Shown here: piece by piece, positions 31,053 to 36,761 of the stretch
Layout of the letters: every line of letters starts with the position of its first letter
Position numbering within the stretch: the first letter of the stretch is position 1
Source of the DNA: DASUKM01 sp036278735
Lineage (GTDB): Bacteria; Acidobacteriota; Vicinamibacteria; Vicinamibacterales; 2-12-FULL-66-21
DNA: 36,761 nucleotides
Reading direction: 5' to 3'
NCBI GenBank assembly: GCA_036278735.1
Contig: DASUKM010000035.1
Location: forward strand, 1-36,761
The notes under the pieces: generated by a model
The model's database searches: none
Seen by the model: the letters and a program-made list of their open reading frames with translations, nothing else
Told to the model about the DNA's origin: nothing
Made by a program: the position numbers and the translations under genes

Positions 31053-31415
31053 ATGTCTGAAGAGACCCTCGAATCGATCCTGCTGGTGGAAGACGAGCCG
31101 GCCGTCCGCCAGTTGTTCGCGCAGGCCCTGACGCGCGCCGGCTACCGCGTGTACGAAGCGCGCAACGGTCAGGAAGCGATGAAGCTGTTCGATCAGGTGG
31201 GCGGAGGCATGGATCTGCTCCTCACCGACATGCGCATGCCGTACATGGGTGGCGCCGAACTGGCGCACCGGCTGCGCGAGCGGCGAAGCGGCCTCAAACT
31301 GCTGTGCATCTCCGGCTACCCTGGGACACCGGCGGAAGCGACAGACTTTCTCGCGAAGCCGTTCTCGCGCGAAGACCTGCTGAAGAAGGTGCGCGAAGTG
31401 CTCGATCGCCCCTAA
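31053..31415 (+). CDS. single-domain response regulator (CheY-like receiver)
   Basis: A 120-residue stand-alone receiver domain. The acidic pocket EDE is at 13-15, the phospho-acceptor is Asp59 in LLLTDMRMPYMGG, the conserved Ser/Gly is in LLCISGYPG, and the conserved Lys in DFLAKPFSREDLLKKV. There is no output domain, so it must act through protein contact. The FLAKPFS...LLKKVREVL ending is common in receivers fused to hybrid histidine kinases, so it may be a detached kinase receiver. AGGAAG lies 5 nt before the ATG. The stop TAA is the first part of an AAAGCCC repeat, and the amine oxidase gene starts 18 bp later. Confidence 0.93.
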   Translation: MSEETLESILLVEDEPAVRQLFAQALTRAGYRVYEARNGQEAMKLFDQVGGGMDLLLTDMRMPYMGGAELAHRLRERRSGLKLLCISGYPGTPAEATDFLAKPFSREDLLKKVREVLDRP

Positions 31416-31427
31416 AGCCCAAAGCCC
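31413..31427. repeat. short AAAGCCC heptad array (two units) at a stop codon
   Basis: TAAAGCCCAAAGCCC begins with the stop codon of the response regulator gene. It is the reverse-oriented form of the GGGCTTT unit found elsewhere. It ends 6 bp before the ATG of the amine oxidase gene, which has no Shine-Dalgarno sequence. Confidence 0.8.
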
Positions 31428-31433
31428 AGCACG

Positions 31434-32912
31434 ATGCCCCGGTCGCTCTACGCCCAACTGCACGGCCGCTTCGGCGAGCGGCCGCATGGCTTCACGCGCC
31501 GCGAGATGCTGCGGCGGTCGCTGGCGGCGTCGGCCGCGCTGCTGCTCTCCGATCGGCTGGCGTTTGCCGTGCCGGGGCTGTCCGGCCCGCGGGTGCTCGT
31601 CATCGGCGCCGGCTTTGCCGGTCTGACCGCCGCGTACGAGCTGGCGAAGGCCGGCGCGGACGTCCAGGTGTTCGAAGCGCGCAACCGCGTCGGCGGACGG
31701 GTGATCAGCTTTCACGACCTGGTGCCGGGCGGCACGGTCGAAGGGGGCGCGGAGTTGATCGGATCGAATCATCCGATCTGGGTCGGCTACAAGGAACGCT
31801 TCGGCCTCGCGTTTCTCGACGTCACCGAAGAAGACGCCGAATCGCCGATCGTGCTGAACGGCAAGCGGCTCACCGCGGGGGAATCCGAGCAGTTGTGGAA
31901 GGACATGGATGCCGCGCTGCAGCGCCTGAACGCCGACGCGGCGCGCATCGACGATCCGTTCGCCGCCTGGACGACGGCCGGGGCGGCGGCGCTCGATGCG
32001 CGCTCGCTGGCGGACTGGCTGCAGACGCTCGACGCGTCGCCGCTCTGCAAGGCCGGCATCGACGCGCAGATGACCGCCGACAACGGCGTGCGCGCGGCCT
32101 GGCAGAGCTATCTCGGCAATCTCGCGATGGTCAAAGGGGGCGGCCTCGAGAAGTACTGGACGGACACCGAAGTGTACCGGTGCGCCGGCGGGAATCAGCA
32201 GCTCGCGGTGCGCCTCGCGCGCGAACTCGGCGCCGATCGCGTGCACGTCCGGACGCCCGTGAGCCGCGTCGACGCGACGGACCGCGGCGTGCGCGTCACG
32301 ACCGCGGCGGGCGCGACGCACGACGCCGACCTCGTCGTCGTCGCGATTCCGCCTCCCGTCTGGAACCGCATCGCGTTCACGCCGCGCCTGCCCGTCACTC
32401 TTCGGCCGCAGATGGGCAGCAACGTCAAATATCTGGTGAACCTGAAGGATCCCGTCTGGCGTCGCGACCACCTCGGGCCCGCGATGCTCACCGACGGCCC
32501 CGTGCAGTTGACGTGGCATGGCACCGACGGCCAGAAGACCGCCAGCCAGGGATTCATCGCGTTCTCAGGGGGTCCGGCCGCCGACGACTGCCGCGCCTGG
32601 ACGGCCGCCACCCGGCAGGGGAACTACCTGTCGGCGCTCGAACGCGTCTATCCCGGCATCCGCGCGAGCTTCGTGCGCGCGCGCTTCATGGACTGGCCCT
32701 CGGACCCGTGGGTCAAGGCGTCGTACTCGTTTCCGGCGCCGGGGGAAGTCACCACGATGGGGCCGATGCTGCAGGAGCCGCTGGGCGGGCGCATCCATTT
32801 CGCCGGAGAGCACACCTGCTACGCGTTTGTCGGCTACATGGAAGGGGCGCTCGAATCGGGCGCCCGTGTGGCCCGCCGCATCATGTCCGCCGCGACCGCC
32901 GCGGCGCGATGA
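31434..32912 (+). CDS. Tat-exported flavin amine oxidase
   Basis: A 492-residue FAD enzyme of the monoamine oxidase/polyamine oxidase family that should oxidise a primary or secondary amine. The N-terminal region carries a twin-arginine signal (TRREMLRRSLAASAALLLS, about 22-40). FAD binding is shown by VLVIGAGFAGLTAAYELAKA (about 53-72), followed by VFEARNRVGGRV and the substrate-side GGAELIGSNHPIW. The C-terminal FAD motif is GRIHFAGEHTCYAFVGYMEG, leading to ALESGARVARRI. The family's covalent Cys motif is not seen, so FAD is probably non-covalent. The ATG at 31434 lacks a Shine-Dalgarno sequence. Co-transcription with the receiver gene is likely from spacing. Confidence 0.93.
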   Translation: MPRSLYAQLHGRFGERPHGFTRREMLRRSLAASAALLLSDRLAFAVPGLSGPRVLVIGAGFAGLTAAYELAKAGADVQVFEARNRVGGRVISFHDLVPGGTVEGGAELIGSNHPIWVGYKERFGLAFLDVTEEDAESPIVLNGKRLTAGESEQLWKDMDAALQRLNADAARIDDPFAAWTTAGAAALDARSLADWLQTLDASPLCKAGIDAQMTADNGVRAAWQSYLGNLAMVKGGGLEKYWTDTEVYRCAGGNQQLAVRLARELGADRVHVRTPVSRVDATDRGVRVTTAAGATHDADLVVVAIPPPVWNRIAFTPRLPVTLRPQMGSNVKYLVNLKDPVWRRDHLGPAMLTDGPVQLTWHGTDGQKTASQGFIAFSGGPAADDCRAWTAATRQGNYLSALERVYPGIRASFVRARFMDWPSDPWVKASYSFPAPGEVTTMGPMLQEPLGGRIHFAGEHTCYAFVGYMEGALESGARVARRIMSAATAAAR

Positions 32913-32937
32913 TGCGCGAAGGCGCAGACCAGCCGCA

Positions 32938-33375
32938 TCACTTCGGGGGCTTCGGCGCTCGCACCATCAGGACCGGCATGCTCACGCTGTGGCGCACGCG
33001 ATCCGCCGTGCTCCCGCGCAGCAGGTCGTTCAGGAATCGGTGGCCGTGCGTCGACATCGCGATCAGGTCGACCCCTTCGTCGCGCGCCACGCGGACGAGT
33101 TCAGTCGCCGGATCCCCCATCGCCAGCCGCGATCGCGCATCGAACCCGCGCGACCGCAAGTCCGTACAGAGCTCATCGAGGTAGCGGCGATCGTCGCGCA
33201 TCTCCTCCGACTCCCGGAGATCCAGCTCGTTGAAATGCCGCGCCGCCCACCCGTCGGCCACGTGCACCAGCAGCAGGCGCCCGCCGCCGGTCTCGTGGGC
33301 GAGCCGCTCGACGTGGTCCAGCACGGCCTTGTCGGCCCCGGAGTGCTCGATGGCAATCAGGATGTTGCTGTACAT
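32938..33375 (-). CDS. universal stress protein, UspA family
   Basis: A 145-residue Usp domain protein. It opens MYSNILIAIEHSG and ends with the ATP-binding motif (GHRFLNDLLRGSTADRVRH, then VSMPVLMVRAP). The G-2x-G-9x-G(S/T) pattern is altered: the first Gly pair is HGHRF, so ATP binding is probable but not certain. GGCGGAG lies just upstream of the ATG at 33375. It follows the Nramp gene after 23 bp in the same direction, and is convergent with the amine oxidase gene, so it is probably the second gene of a metal transporter-stress protein operon. Confidence 0.93.
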   Translation of the reverse strand: MYSNILIAIEHSGADKAVLDHVERLAHETGGGRLLLVHVADGWAARHFNELDLRESEEMRDDRRYLDELCTDLRSRGFDARSRLAMGDPATELVRVARDEGVDLIAMSTHGHRFLNDLLRGSTADRVRHSVSMPVLMVRAPKPPK

Positions 33376-33398
33376 CTCCGCCTCTACTCCCGGGATCG

Positions 33399-34709
33399 CT
33401 AGATCACGATCTGCCAGAGCAGCCACACGTTCAGCGTCGCGATGACGAAGGCGACCGGCCAGGCGAGTGCGCGCATCCAGACCGGGGCCACCAGATCGCC
33501 CATCTTGCGGCGATCGCCGGTGAACAGCACGAGCGGGAACACCGCGAACGGCAATTGCAGGCTGAGGATCACCTGGCTGAGCACGAGCAGCTTGCCGGTC
33601 CCCGCCTCGCCGTACAGCACGACCGTGATGAGCGCCGGCACGATCGCGACGATTCGCGTGATCAGACGCCGCAGCCAGGGACGCAGCCGGATGTCCAGAA
33701 ACCCTTCCATGACGATCTGCCCCGCGAGGGTGCCCGTCACGGTCGCGTTCTGGCCCGAAAACAGCAGCGCGACGCCGAACAGCGTGCTGGCCAGCGAGGT
33801 GCCGAGCAGCGGCGCGAGCAGCAGATACGCGTCGGAGATGTCGGCGACCCCCTGGTGCCCGCTGCCGTGAAAGGTCGCGGCGGCCATCACGAGGATCGCG
33901 CCGTTGAGGAACAGGGCGGACATCAGCGCGACGGTGGAATCGATTCCCGAGAACGCCACCGCCTCGCGCCGGCTTTCCGGCGTATCCGAGTACTTGCGCG
34001 TCTGGACGATCGAGGAGTGCAGGTAGAGGTTGTGCGGCATCACCGTCGCGCCCAGGATCGCCACCGCGACATAGAGCATCCGCGGATCCCTGACGATCGC
34101 CGTCGTCGGCATCAGGCCGCCCAGCACCCCCGTCAGGGTCGGTTTCGCGAACACGAGTTCGACGGCGAAGGACCCGGCGATCCCGAGGATCAGCAGAACG
34201 ACGAGCGCCTCGACGTAGCGGAACCGGTACTGCTGCAGGTACAGCACCAGGAGGACGTCCATCGACGTCAGGCACACGCCCCAGATCAGCGGGACCCCGA
34301 ACAGCAGCTGCAGCGCGATCGCTGACCCGATCACCTCGGCCAGATCGCAGGCCGCGATCGCGATTTCGCACAAGGCCCAGAGGACGAGCGTCGTGGGGCG
34401 CGAGTAGTGGTCGCGGCACGCCTGGGCGAGGTCGCGCCCGCTGGCGATCCCGAGCCGCGCGGCCAGCGCCTGCAGCAGGATCGCCATCAGGTTCGACAGC
34501 ATGATCACGCTGAGGAGGGCGTAGCCGTACTTCGCGCCCCCCTCGAGATCGGTCGCCCAGTTCCCCGGGTCCATGTAGCCGACGGCGACCAGGTACCCGG
34601 GACCCGCAAAGGCGAACAGCTTGCGCCAGAAGCCCGAGGTGGGCACGGGAATGCTCCCGTGCACCTCGGGCAGGCTCACCGACGACGAAGGCTGGCGCCA
34701 GCCGTCCAT
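33399..34709 (-). CDS. mntH: Nramp-family divalent metal transporter (MntH type)
   Basis: A 436-residue proton-coupled Mn2+/Fe2+ importer. The metal-binding motif of helix 1 is visible as GYMDPGNWATDLEGG and that of helix 6 as MPHNLYLHSS; both match the family (DPGN, MPH). About eleven transmembrane helices follow. The start ATG 34709 is chosen because it gives the usual N-terminus MDGWRQPSSSVSLPEVHGSI; a GTG at 34724 would add five residues. No Shine-Dalgarno sequence is seen. The promoter side is occupied by a G-quadruplex-forming sequence (34741-34768) rather than a recognisable riboswitch or operator. uspA follows 23 bp downstream. Confidence 0.94.
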   Translation of the reverse strand: MDGWRQPSSSVSLPEVHGSIPVPTSGFWRKLFAFAGPGYLVAVGYMDPGNWATDLEGGAKYGYALLSVIMLSNLMAILLQALAARLGIASGRDLAQACRDHYSRPTTLVLWALCEIAIAACDLAEVIGSAIALQLLFGVPLIWGVCLTSMDVLLVLYLQQYRFRYVEALVVLLILGIAGSFAVELVFAKPTLTGVLGGLMPTTAIVRDPRMLYVAVAILGATVMPHNLYLHSSIVQTRKYSDTPESRREAVAFSGIDSTVALMSALFLNGAILVMAAATFHGSGHQGVADISDAYLLLAPLLGTSLASTLFGVALLFSGQNATVTGTLAGQIVMEGFLDIRLRPWLRRLITRIVAIVPALITVVLYGEAGTGKLLVLSQVILSLQLPFAVFPLVLFTGDRRKMGDLVAPVWMRALAWPVAFVIATLNVWLLWQIVI

Positions 34710-34740
34710 GCGGCTACGGTACACGAATTCGACTCGTTCC

Positions 34741-34768
34741 GGGTTCGGGTTCCGGGGTCCGGGTCGGG
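34741..34768 (+). repeat. G-quadruplex-forming sequence upstream of mntH
   Basis: Five G-tracts of three or four lie at 34741, 34747, 34754, 34761 and 34766, with loops of 2-4 nt, a full match to the G3+N1-7 quadruplex pattern on the plus strand. Degenerate CGGGTTCGCG repeats continue to about 34830. The tracts start 31 bp upstream of the mntH ATG and lie on its template strand. Confidence 0.88.
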
Positions 34769-34833
34769 TTCGCGTTCAGTGTCGGGTTCGCGTTCACGGC
34801 CGGGTTCGCGGTTCAGGGTTCAGGGTGGTTCTA

Positions 34834-34889
34834 CCGCCCTCCGCCCTCCGCCCTCCGCCCTCCGCCCTCCGCCCTCCGTCCTCCGTCCT
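34834..34889. repeat. CCGCCCT x6 plus CCGTCCT x2 heptad array at the M28 gene end
   Basis: Six perfect CCGCCCT units (34834-34875) and two CCGTCCT units (34876-34889) stand head to tail. On the minus strand they read AGGGCGG, so G3 tracts recur every 7 bp with 4-nt loops, the same geometry as the GGGCTTT arrays. The array ends 5 bp from the TGA of the M28 peptidase gene (34895-34897). Confidence 0.95.
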
Positions 34890-34894
34890 CCGAC

Positions 34895-36667
34895 TCACTG
34901 TCCGATCTTTCCCGTCTCTCCCTTCCCCTTGCGCGGCCCCTTGTTGTCGCGGACCGGGAAATGATCGAGGTCGGCGACCCGCGTCCCCGTCGTATAGACC
35001 AGACGCGCGATATGGGCCAGCTTGGGAAAGTCGATCAGCGAGACTTCGTCGGTCAGCCAGTGATAATCCTTGTGCAGCCCGGTCGTGTAGAAAATGATCG
35101 GGATCCCCTTGGCCGCGTAGCTGTAATGATCGCTGCGCGTGTAAATCGACTCCGGGTCCTCCGGGTCGTTCATCTCGTAATCGAGCGTCATCGGCTTGGC
35201 CAGCGAGGCGTTCGCGTCTTCGTCGATGTTGTGCAGCTCGGTGCTGACGCGATCCGAGCCGACGACGTAAACGGTGTTCTCCTCGCTCGGCTTGTCGTCG
35301 CGATTGCGGCCGATCATGTCGATATTGAGCTGCGCCGCGATCTCGTCCAGCGGCACCTCCGGGTAATCGGCGAAGTAGCGCGAGCCGTACAAGCCAGCCT
35401 CCTCCCCCGTGTGCCAGACGAACATCACGGACCGCTTCGGCTTCGGGCCGAGCGCGAAGGCGTGCGCGATGGCCATCAGCGCCACCGTTCCGGATCCGTC
35501 GTCGTCGGCGCCGTTGTTGATGACGTCGCCGGGACGCGGCGTCGGGCGCTGGCGCGCCTGGCCGCCGAAGCCGCGGCCGGCGTTCGCGTTGGGCGGCGTC
35601 TGGCGGTAGCCGATGTGGTCGTAGTGCGCGCCGAAGAGTACGTAGGTGTCCTTCATCCGTGGGTCCGTGCCCTCCACCCGCCCGACGACGTTGCGCGAGA
35701 GGCGCGTCTGGACGACGGTGTAGTCGGCGTCGACGGTGATCGTCATCGAGACGCCCTTCAGATCGAACTCGGGAAGCGCGTCCCCCTTGTCGGCCTTCGC
35801 CTTCAGGTCGGCGTACTGCTGGGGCGCGCTGCTGAACAGGAAGTCGAAGAACTCGTCAGACGCGCTCAACTGCGGCGGCACCTTCGTGTCGAGCCGCTGG
35901 ACGGTCGTGAAGTCGCCGAGGCTGCCGTTGGACGGCCGGCGCGGCGGCTGGGCAGCGGGCGCGCCTTCCCGCTGTCCGCGCGCCGCCTGGCCGGGTCCAT
36001 TCGCGCGGCCGCGGCCGAAGCGTCCGGCCGAGGGCGGTCCGATGACGGCGGCGGCATGCTCGTTGTCGACGGCATTGCGTCCGCGGGCCCCGAGGAGCCG
36101 GCGCAGGCCCGGGTCGGTGCCCTGCGGTCCCGCGCTCCCGAGCCAGATCACCGCCTTGCCCTTGACGTCCTGGTCCTTGTAGTCGTCGTGCTTCATCGAG
36201 GGAAGGCTGAGGCCGTAGCCGACGAACTCGACGTCGTTCAACGTGAGCGTCTGCTTGCCCCCTTCGTTCTTGGGGAACGTGATCCCCGCGCCGTCCTTGA
36301 ATGTCTTGGACTGCCCGTTGACGGTCACCGTCACGCTCGAGTGGCTCGTCGCGTCGACGCCGAGCACCTTGACGTCCTGAAAGTACGTCCCGTTGTCGCC
36401 GGCGGGCTGCACCCCCCAGGTCTTCAGGTGATCGGCAATGTAGGAGGCCGCCAGGCCGAGCCCCTCGGTAAACACCTGCCGCCCCTCGAGTTCGTCGGAG
36501 GAGATGTAGGTGAGCCACTCCTTCAGTTCGTCGGGCGTGATCGAGGCCGCGCCGGTGGCCGGCGCAAGCGTCGCGCGCGTGAGCGTGGGAGGAGCGGGAG
36601 CCGCCTGGACGACGAGGCCGAACGCCAGCACGGCGCCCAGAACGGCGGGGAGCGAACGATGTTTCAT
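34895..36667 (-). CDS. secreted M28-family zinc aminopeptidase/peptidase
   Basis: A 590-residue exported metallopeptidase. The start at 36667 follows AAGGAAGGG and opens a signal peptide (LPAVLGAVLAFGLVVQAAPA). The N-terminal half includes a PA-like insert (about 140-210). The two-zinc site of family M28 is visible in order: GAHYDHIG (His near 347), NGADDDGSGTVALM (Asp near 385), HTGEEAGLYG (Glu-Glu near 420), NIDMIGRN (Asp near 450) and HKDYHWLTDE (His near 535). Two flexible Gly/Arg-rich inserts lie near 209-244 (GRFGRGRANGPGQAARG) and 357-376 (GRGFGGQARQRPTPRPG). These are not typical of M28 and one sits next to the first zinc ligand. It should remove N-terminal residues from peptides in the periplasm or medium. 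Confidence 0.94.
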   Translation of the reverse strand: MKHRSLPAVLGAVLAFGLVVQAAPAPPTLTRATLAPATGAASITPDELKEWLTYISSDELEGRQVFTEGLGLAASYIADHLKTWGVQPAGDNGTYFQDVKVLGVDATSHSSVTVTVNGQSKTFKDGAGITFPKNEGGKQTLTLNDVEFVGYGLSLPSMKHDDYKDQDVKGKAVIWLGSAGPQGTDPGLRRLLGARGRNAVDNEHAAAVIGPPSAGRFGRGRANGPGQAARGQREGAPAAQPPRRPSNGSLGDFTTVQRLDTKVPPQLSASDEFFDFLFSSAPQQYADLKAKADKGDALPEFDLKGVSMTITVDADYTVVQTRLSRNVVGRVEGTDPRMKDTYVLFGAHYDHIGYRQTPPNANAGRGFGGQARQRPTPRPGDVINNGADDDGSGTVALMAIAHAFALGPKPKRSVMFVWHTGEEAGLYGSRYFADYPEVPLDEIAAQLNIDMIGRNRDDKPSEENTVYVVGSDRVSTELHNIDEDANASLAKPMTLDYEMNDPEDPESIYTRSDHYSYAAKGIPIIFYTTGLHKDYHWLTDEVSLIDFPKLAHIARLVYTTGTRVADLDHFPVRDNKGPRKGKGETGKIGQ

Positions 36668-36699
36668 CGGAACCCTTCCTTGATAAGAGGACAACACCC

Positions 36700-36721
36700 G
36701 GTCAGGGCTGCAGCCCTGACC
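36700..36721. repeat. 22-bp perfect palindrome upstream of M28 gene
   Basis: Eleven bases from 36700 (GGTCAGGGCTG) are followed at once by their reverse complement. It lies 33 bp upstream of the M28 start codon. A second GCACAAAAGCGGCCGTGC follows to the right. The window ends here, so its extent is unknown; it may be an operator or part of a dispersed repeat. Confidence 0.75.
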
Positions 36722-36761
36722 CGCACAAAAGCGGCCGTGCGGGGGCCTTGCGGGGTCAGAT

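Noticed and set aside
34725..34890. Mn2+ riboswitch (yybP-ykoY type) in front of mntH
   Set aside because: The region consists of simple repeats, and I could not find the conserved riboswitch loops.

Overview
This is a GC-rich (roughly two-thirds G+C by eye), gene-dense bacterial chromosome segment. The gene content suggests an Acidobacteriota genome, possibly of the Vicinamibacteria type: an ADOP-type MacB/FtsX permease, a CarD regulator, several secreted peptidases (S9, M28, DUF885), a LytS/LytTR pair and Tat-dependent flavoenzymes. This placement is inferred from gene families only; no rRNA is present. I see no phage, insertion sequence, CRISPR array or classical biosynthetic cluster.

Layout. 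1-2562: possible tail of an upstream gene, an MscS-type channel, then two eroded gene ends (AraC regulator, PLP decarboxylase) and a 22-bp tandem repeat. 2563-5367: tightly coupled operon of a LytS-type histidine kinase, a LytTR response regulator and signal peptidase I. 5427-11248: a CDF metal exporter convergent with a long-chain acyl-CoA ligase, a DUF885 protein and a Tat-exported FAD oxidoreductase. 11264-13915: a truncated beta-propeller fragment, then an operon rex-moaC-D-2-hydroxyacid dehydrogenase whose genes overlap by ATGA. 14021-16454: a secreted Ig-like protein convergent with a DUF4126 membrane protein and a PlsC acyltransferase. 16498-18391: CarD with a clear promoter and terminator, and a Ddl-like ATP-grasp ligase. 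18507-20724: a small NTF2-like lipoprotein, an MFS exporter, tRNA-Leu(CAA) and a cold-shock protein. 20823-25595: ADOP permease and DPP IV-like peptidase. 25781-30788: a small unknown protein, a Ca2+/H+ antiporter, two secreted proteins of unknown function and another unknown exported protein. 31053-36667: a single-domain response regulator, a flavin amine oxidase, UspA, an Nramp metal transporter and an M28 peptidase.

Two sequence patterns run across the window and are not explained by the genes. First, short arrays of a 7-bp unit of the form GGGCNNN (mostly GGGCTTT, also GGGCTTC and GGGCGGA) sit at gene 3' ends. In several cases the array itself contains or touches the stop codon, and the longer arrays fit the pattern for G-quadruplex formation (G3 tracts, 4-nt loops). 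Second, six genes have a -10-like hexamer only 6-9 nt before their start codon, which predicts leaderless transcripts. Other genes in the same window have strong Shine-Dalgarno sequences, so two modes of translation start appear to coexist.

Functionally the window is mostly housekeeping and envelope biology: metal handling (CDF, Cax, Nramp), lipid activation and acylation, protein export and processing, extracellular peptide degradation, and redox-linked regulation through Rex. Coordinates of starts were chosen from Shine-Dalgarno sequences, -10 spacing and family N-termini where these could be read; motif residue numbers were counted by hand and those marked 'about' are approximate.
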